A DNA stretch of 64,000 nucleotides, from positions 1 to 64,000 of the forward strand of contig JBKBHA010000004.1 of the NCBI GenBank assembly GCA_046297935.1, written 5' to 3'. The translations under genes were made by a program, and so were the position numbers. Every line of letters starts with the position of its first letter. The stretch's first letter is position 1. The notes below the pieces were generated by a model. It did no database searches. It was not told where the DNA came from and saw only the letters and a list, made by a program, of their open reading frames with translations. This DNA is from CAYMZZ01 sp046297935 (GTDB taxonomy: Bacteria; Bacteroidota; Bacteroidia; Chitinophagales; Chitinophagaceae). Shown here piece after piece: positions 60,276 through 64,000 of the stretch.

Positions 60276-61610
60276 CTATTCGCCTATCAACCTTTTTAAG
60301 GCTGCATCAACTTTGCCGAAGTCAAAACCGGCGAGTACTTTGTCCATCTTCGATTTTATTTCGGAAGTACACAAATTGCCGATTGAGCCTTCATGGCTAT
60401 GTTGTAGAGTGGTACTGTAACTAAATTGCCCCGCTTCAATAGCGCGACCGACCTGTTTGTAAGCATCTCTGAACGGGATACCCTGCAATACCAGCTTGTT
60501 AACTTCTTCAACACTAAACAGGTATTTGTATTTTTCGTCGAGCAGCAGATCTTTATGCACACTGATATTCGACAGCATTAACCGTACCATGGCCATACAC
60601 TCACGCAGGCTGGCAAAAGCAGGAAATAAATGTTCTTTCAACAACTGCAGATCGCGATGATAACCTGATGGCAGGTTGGTGGTCATCATCATGATCTCAT
60701 TTGGTAGAGCTTTTATACGGTTGGCATGCGCACGAACCAGTTCAAACACGTCGGGATTTTTTTTATGCGGCATAATGCTGCTGCCTGTGGTCAGTTCCGC
60801 AGGGAACGAAATAAAACTGAAGTTCTGGTTGAGAAACAAGCACGCGTCCATACTCAGCTTTGCAAGTGTATCGGCCAGGTTGGCGAGGGCCTGGGCCACA
60901 ATTCGCTCGGCCTTACCACGACCCATCTGCGCGTACGCCACATTATAATTCAGGTCAGCGAATCCGAGAAGCTCGGTGGTCATTTTGCGATTAATGGGAA
61001 AAGAAGAGCCATACCCGGCAGCCGAACCCAGCGGATTTTGATTTACCACATCATAAGCGCCTTTCAGAGTGATAACGTCGTCGGTCAAACTCTCTGCATA
61101 GGCACCGAACCACAATCCAAACGAAGAGGGCATGGCCAGCTGTAAATGGGTGTACCCGGGGAGGAGATGATCTTTGTAAGTTTCACTTTGTTGCTGCAGC
61201 AGCCAAAATAATGGCTGGATATCTTCCACCAGTTTCTGCAGCTCATTTCTCAAAAATAATTTGATATCTACCAGCACCTGGTCGTTTCGGCTGCGGGCAC
61301 TGTGGATCTTTTTGCCCGTATCGCCAAGTTTCTCTGTGAGCAATACTTCTACCTGTGAGTGAATGTCTTCCACGTCATCCTGCAACCTGAATTCACCGGC
61401 CAGAATGGATTTATAAATTCCACGCAATGCTTCCTCAAGCTGCTTCAACTCTGCTGCGCTCAACAGCCCTACCGACTGTAACATATGGGTATGGGCCAGC
61501 GAGCCTAAAACGTCGAAGGCGGCCAGATACATATCCATTTCACGGTCTTTGCCAACAGTGAAGGAAGCTACTTCATTCAGCGATGCGGTGTCTTTGGTCC
61601 AGAGAGCCAT
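60276..61610 (-). CDS. argH: Argininosuccinate lyase
   Basis: This 444-aa fumarase/aspartase-superfamily enzyme makes arginine and fumarate from argininosuccinate. The signature GSSIMPHKKNPDVFELVRAHANR begins near residue 280. HSRSRNDQV-like HSARSRNDQVLVDIKL is near 103, and the catalytic His region YTHLQLAMPSSF is near 152. The start MALWTKDTASLNEV is clear. A 286-bp repeat-filled gap separates it from argE', although both lie on the same strand. Confidence 0.96.
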   Translation of the reverse strand: MALWTKDTASLNEVASFTVGKDREMDMYLAAFDVLGSLAHTHMLQSVGLLSAAELKQLEEALRGIYKSILAGEFRLQDDVEDIHSQVEVLLTEKLGDTGKKIHSARSRNDQVLVDIKLFLRNELQKLVEDIQPLFWLLQQQSETYKDHLLPGYTHLQLAMPSSFGLWFGAYAESLTDDVITLKGAYDVVNQNPLGSAAGYGSSFPINRKMTTELLGFADLNYNVAYAQMGRGKAERIVAQALANLADTLAKLSMDACLFLNQNFSFISFPAELTTGSSIMPHKKNPDVFELVRAHANRIKALPNEIMMMTTNLPSGYHRDLQLLKEHLFPAFASLRECMAMVRLMLSNISVHKDLLLDEKYKYLFSVEEVNKLVLQGIPFRDAYKQVGRAIEAGQFSYSTTLQHSHEGSIGNLCTSEIKSKMDKVLAGFDFGKVDAALKRLIGE

Positions 61611-61616
61611 GGAGTG

Positions 61617-61916
61617 TTTAGTTGTTTAGTTGTGTAGTTGTTTAGTTGTTGAATTGTTGAGTTGTTGAATTGTTTAGTTGTTTGGGTTGTTTGTTAGTTT
61701 GGTTGTTTGGTTGTTTGGCTGTTGAGGCGTTATGTGTGTGATTGTTTAGTTTTTATCTGTGTAAATCTGTGTAGTAATCTGTACAGATTTACACAGATCT
61801 CTATGCTTTCACCAAACGCACAACTAAACAACTAAACAACTCAACAATTCAACAACTAGACAACTACACAACGAAACAACTAAACAATTCAAAAATTCAA
61901 CAATTCAACGATTCAA
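61617..61916. repeat. Second composite palindrome of TTGTT 8-bp repeats
   Basis: Forward units (GTTGTTTA, ATTGTTGA, GTTGTTTG) run from 61617 to about 61735. A central 16-bp inverted repeat (ATCTGTGTAAATCTGT 61755-61770 / ACAGATTTACACAGAT 61783-61798) follows. Reverse-complement units (ACAACTAAACAACTCAACAATTC) run from about 61818 to 61916. The right end overlaps the last codons and the TGA of the M20 peptidase gene. Apart from that overlap no gene is seen in this gap. Confidence 0.9.
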
Positions 61917-62970
61917 CAATTTCTGTATACAATGCAATTCCTTCTTTCACTTCACTTACATACACAAATTCATCAGCCGTATGACTACGGGCGGAATCGC
62001 CCGGTCCCATTTTCAATGCAGGGAACGGCATTAATGCCTTATCTGAAGTGGTAGGCGAGCCATAGTAAGTTCGCTTCAGGCTGAGGCCTGCTTTTACGAG
62101 CGGATGATCGAGCGCAATAGCGGTAGATCGAAGCCGCATGCTGCGGGGTTGCACCTCACAGTTAACATGGCTCTTTACCAGTTCAAGCACTTCTTCGAAG
62201 GTATATAACTCATTGATACGCGTATCGACTACAAATTTGCACACGGCAGGCACCACATTGTGTGCTTTGTTTTCAGTTTCGATCACGGTTACGTTCATCC
62301 GGCTGGGACCAAGGAGATCCGAAACCTTTTCAAACTGGTAATTCCGGAACCAGTCAATGTCTGCAAGCGCCTTGTAGAGAGCATTTTCACCTTCGTTTCG
62401 GGCCGCATGGCCGGCACGTCCTTTTGCCACACAGTCCAGAACCATCAGTCCACGTTCAGCCACCGCCATTTGCATCAATGTGGGCTCACCAACAATTGCG
62501 CAATCAATAGTCGGCAAATAGGGGAGCGACATTTCAATACCACCTGTTCCGGATATTTCTTCTTCAGCAGTGGCGGCCAATGCAAGGTTATATTTCAGGT
62601 CGGACCGTTGGTAGAAATGAAGGAAACAGGCAATCAGCGCAACCAGGCATCCGCCTGCATCGTTGCTACCAAGACCATAAAGACGATCGTCTTCAATTGC
62701 TGGTTGAAAAGGATCCCGGCTATATTGAGGATTGGGTTTTACAGTGTCGTGATGCGAATTCAGCAGGAGCGTTGGTTTGGCCGGATCGAAATATTTGTTA
62801 GTGGCCAGTATATTGTTGCCAACACGGCTGGCCTCCACCTGATGCCTCGCCAGATATGTACCGATGGCTGAAGCCGTTCCATCTTCTTCGCGACTGAAAG
62901 ATGATATGGCAATCAACTGCTTCAGCAATTCTATAGCCTCCTCCTGTAATATGTGTAGGTTATTGCTCAT
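61897..62970 (-). CDS. argE: M20 family deacylase of arginine synthesis (ArgE' type)
   Basis: This 357-aa zinc hydrolase has its metal site in NSHHDTVKP near 72, GSNDAGGCLVAL near 103, AATAEEEISGTGG near 133 and VGEPTLMQMAVAERG near 159. With an acetyl(succinyl)ornithine carbamoyltransferase upstream, it should remove the acyl group from N-acyl-citrulline (or N-acyl-ornithine). The start MSNNLHILQEEAIELLKQ overlaps argB by 11 bp; a longer upstream frame is discarded. The last eight codons (EIVESLNC) and the stop lie in the TTGTT repeat element, so the C-terminus seems to have been rewritten by the repeat. Confidence 0.9.
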   Translation of the reverse strand: MSNNLHILQEEAIELLKQLIAISSFSREEDGTASAIGTYLARHQVEASRVGNNILATNKYFDPAKPTLLLNSHHDTVKPNPQYSRDPFQPAIEDDRLYGLGSNDAGGCLVALIACFLHFYQRSDLKYNLALAATAEEEISGTGGIEMSLPYLPTIDCAIVGEPTLMQMAVAERGLMVLDCVAKGRAGHAARNEGENALYKALADIDWFRNYQFEKVSDLLGPSRMNVTVIETENKAHNVVPAVCKFVVDTRINELYTFEEVLELVKSHVNCEVQPRSMRLRSTAIALDHPLVKAGLSLKRTYYGSPTTSDKALMPFPALKMGPGDSARSHTADEFVYVSEVKEGIALYTEIVESLNC

Positions 62971-63748
62971 GCTGTATTCTGGTGCCGGCCTTGCCGTTAA
63001 GCAGGGCAGTGAGCTCTTCGGCGCGGCCAATGATAACGGATGAAACCCCACGCGACAGGGCGCTGAATGCATTATCGAGCTTGGGTATCATGCCTGCAAA
63101 TATTTTTTCTTTGGCTTTCAGATCGCTGTAGTATTGAGCCGTAAGCAGCGGTATCACCGTACTATCATCATCGGCATCCAGTAAAACGCCCGCTTTCTCG
63201 AAAGAATAAACAAGCGATACGTCAAAATAGCTGCTCAGCCCTGTAGCCAGTTCCTGAGCAATAGTATCAGCGTTGGTATTCAGCAGTTGTCCCTGCTGGT
63301 CGTGTGTGATGGGCGCGAAAACCGGAGTTATATTGACTTTCAGCAGCGTTGCAATCAAATTGCTGTTGATGGCATCCACATCACCTACAAAGCCGTAGTC
63401 AAGAACCGGATGTTGTCGCTTATGGGCCAGAATGCTATCACCATCAGCCCCACAAAGTCCCATGGCATTACAATGCAAAGCCTGTAATCTGGCCACGATG
63501 TTTTTGTTGATATAGCCGGCATACACCATGGTCACGATGCGTAAGGTGGCGGCATCGGTAATTCGACGTCCATCAATCAGTTGTTGCTCCACTCCCAGGT
63601 CTTCGGCCATTCGGGTGGCCAGCTTTCCACCGCCATGCACCAGTATTTTATGGCCAGGCACTTTGGCAAAGTCAACCAGGAAGCGTTGCAATCTGCTATC
63701 ATCATCAATGATGTTGCCGCTGATTTTTATGATCGAAAGCTTATCCAT
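62960..63748 (-). CDS. argB: Acetylglutamate kinase
   Basis: This 262-aa amino-acid kinase phosphorylates N-acetyl- (or N-succinyl-) glutamate. The phosphate-binding Lys/Gly segment is IKISGNIIDD at residues 7-16, HGGGKLATRM near 39 binds substrate, and MIPKLDNAFSALSRGVSSVIIG near 219-240 is the ATP-side motif. It overlaps argF' by 8 bp and argE' by 11 bp, so the three are translationally coupled. Confidence 0.93.
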   Translation of the reverse strand: MDKLSIIKISGNIIDDDSRLQRFLVDFAKVPGHKILVHGGGKLATRMAEDLGVEQQLIDGRRITDAATLRIVTMVYAGYINKNIVARLQALHCNAMGLCGADGDSILAHKRQHPVLDYGFVGDVDAINSNLIATLLKVNITPVFAPITHDQQGQLLNTNADTIAQELATGLSSYFDVSLVYSFEKAGVLLDADDDSTVIPLLTAQYYSDLKAKEKIFAGMIPKLDNAFSALSRGVSSVIIGRAEELTALLNGKAGTRIQHEQ

Positions 63749-64000
63749 GCTGTTTTAATATTTCACTCAGCACTGCCTGAGCAGCCCACACGCGGTTACC
63801 AGCTTCCTGTGTAATAAGGCTGTTGGGGCCGTCGAGAACCTCATCGCTCAGCTCAACATTTCTACGTACGGGCAAACAGTGCATCACCTTGGCACTGCGG
63901 GTGGCAGCCAGTTTTGCCTGCGTCAACATCCACTCGGGATCGTTGGAGTAGATGCGTCCATAGTCATTAAATGTGCTCCAGTTTTTTACATATACAAAGT
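63741..64000 (-). CDS. argF': N-acyl-L-ornithine carbamoyltransferase, C-terminal part (cut by window edge)
   Basis: The frame is open to the window end and encodes at least 86 residues. The visible part contains FVYVKNWSTFNDYGRIY, an insertion typical of acetyl- and succinylornithine carbamoyltransferases, and MHCLPVRRNVELSDEVLDG, the HCLP-x-RR motif of that subgroup (ordinary ornithine carbamoyltransferase has HCLP without RRN). It forms N-acyl-citrulline. The residue that separates acetyl from succinyl specificity lies outside the window. Confidence 0.92.
   Translation of the reverse strand, partial: FVYVKNWSTFNDYGRIYSNDPEWMLTQAKLAATRSAKVMHCLPVRRNVELSDEVLDGPNSLITQEAGNRVWAAQAVLSEILKQHG

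Overview
The window comes from a member of the Bacteroidota, most probably the Chitinophagaceae. The sequence evidence is the type IX secretion/gliding block gldJ-porU-porV next to murF, the bacillithiol gene bshA, arginine synthesis through an acetylated (or succinylated) carbamoyltransferase, GH29/GH95/GH88 glycosidases, DUF4292 and DUF6132 proteins, several TTG starts, and promoters of the Bacteroidota type (TTTG, about 18 bases, TAnnTTTG). There are no phage, transposon or CRISPR genes. One tRNA-Ser(GGA) is present and no rRNA.

Layout. (1) 1-360 is a tandem palindromic array. (2) 0.6-18.5 kb is a saccharide-degradation locus. It holds two GH29 fucosidases, a GH95 fucosidase, a GH88 unsaturated-uronyl hydrolase, an alkaline-phosphatase-fold protein and a metallophosphoesterase. 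Inside it lies a run of exported proteins of a kind best known from Planctomycetes: PSCyt1-DUF1549-DUF1553, Tat-exported Gfo/Idh/MocA, DUF1080, DUF1501, a Tat-exported TIM barrel, and a DUF2231-cytochrome-LRR fusion. These look like an envelope glycoside-oxidation (3-keto) pathway linked to c-type cytochromes. There is no SusC/SusD pair. (3) 18.5-26.3 kb is housekeeping and accessory: enoyl-CoA hydratase, a stand-alone B12-binding domain, gltX, a polysaccharide deacetylase, TatD, tRNA-Ser, an unknown protein, and an AAA ATPase with an elaborate duplicated operator.

(4) 26.5-35.2 kb reads as one co-directional block. Three genes fit the non-phosphorylating L-fucose pathway (SDR, FAH-type hydrolase, fuconolactonase), matching the fucosidases upstream. 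Five genes follow (ethanolamine-type permease, glutamine-synthetase-like ligase, Fe-alcohol dehydrogenase, class I glutamine-amidotransferase-like hydrolase, aldehyde dehydrogenase) that together spell a gamma-glutamylated route from ethanolamine to glycine. (5) 35.4-37.9 kb encodes cytochrome bd (cydAB). (6) 38.7-45.8 kb is a sulfide/persulfide island: sulfide:quinone oxidoreductase, two CstB-like persulfide dioxygenase-rhodanese fusions, a TlpA thioredoxin, DUF202, two half-size YeeE/YedE transporters and a Crp/Fnr regulator. bshA further along suggests bacillithiol as the thiol carrier.

(7) 45.7-53.8 kb carries murF, gldJ, porU and porV. (8) 54.2-58.7 kb carries ispF, dut, a DUF4292 lipoprotein, an EnvC-like protein with a degenerate LytM domain, and bshA. 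(9) 58.8-64 kb carries an M28 peptidase and the arginine genes argH, argE', argB and a truncated argF' at the window edge.

Intergenic spaces repeatedly hold two families of 8-bp-period repeats, (R)TTGTTKR and GTGCAAAT. In two places the first is arranged as a giant interrupted palindrome around a shorter perfect inverted repeat. In one place the GTGCAAAT array supplies the -33 box of the murF promoter. In another the TTGTT array encodes the last residues and stop codon of argE'.
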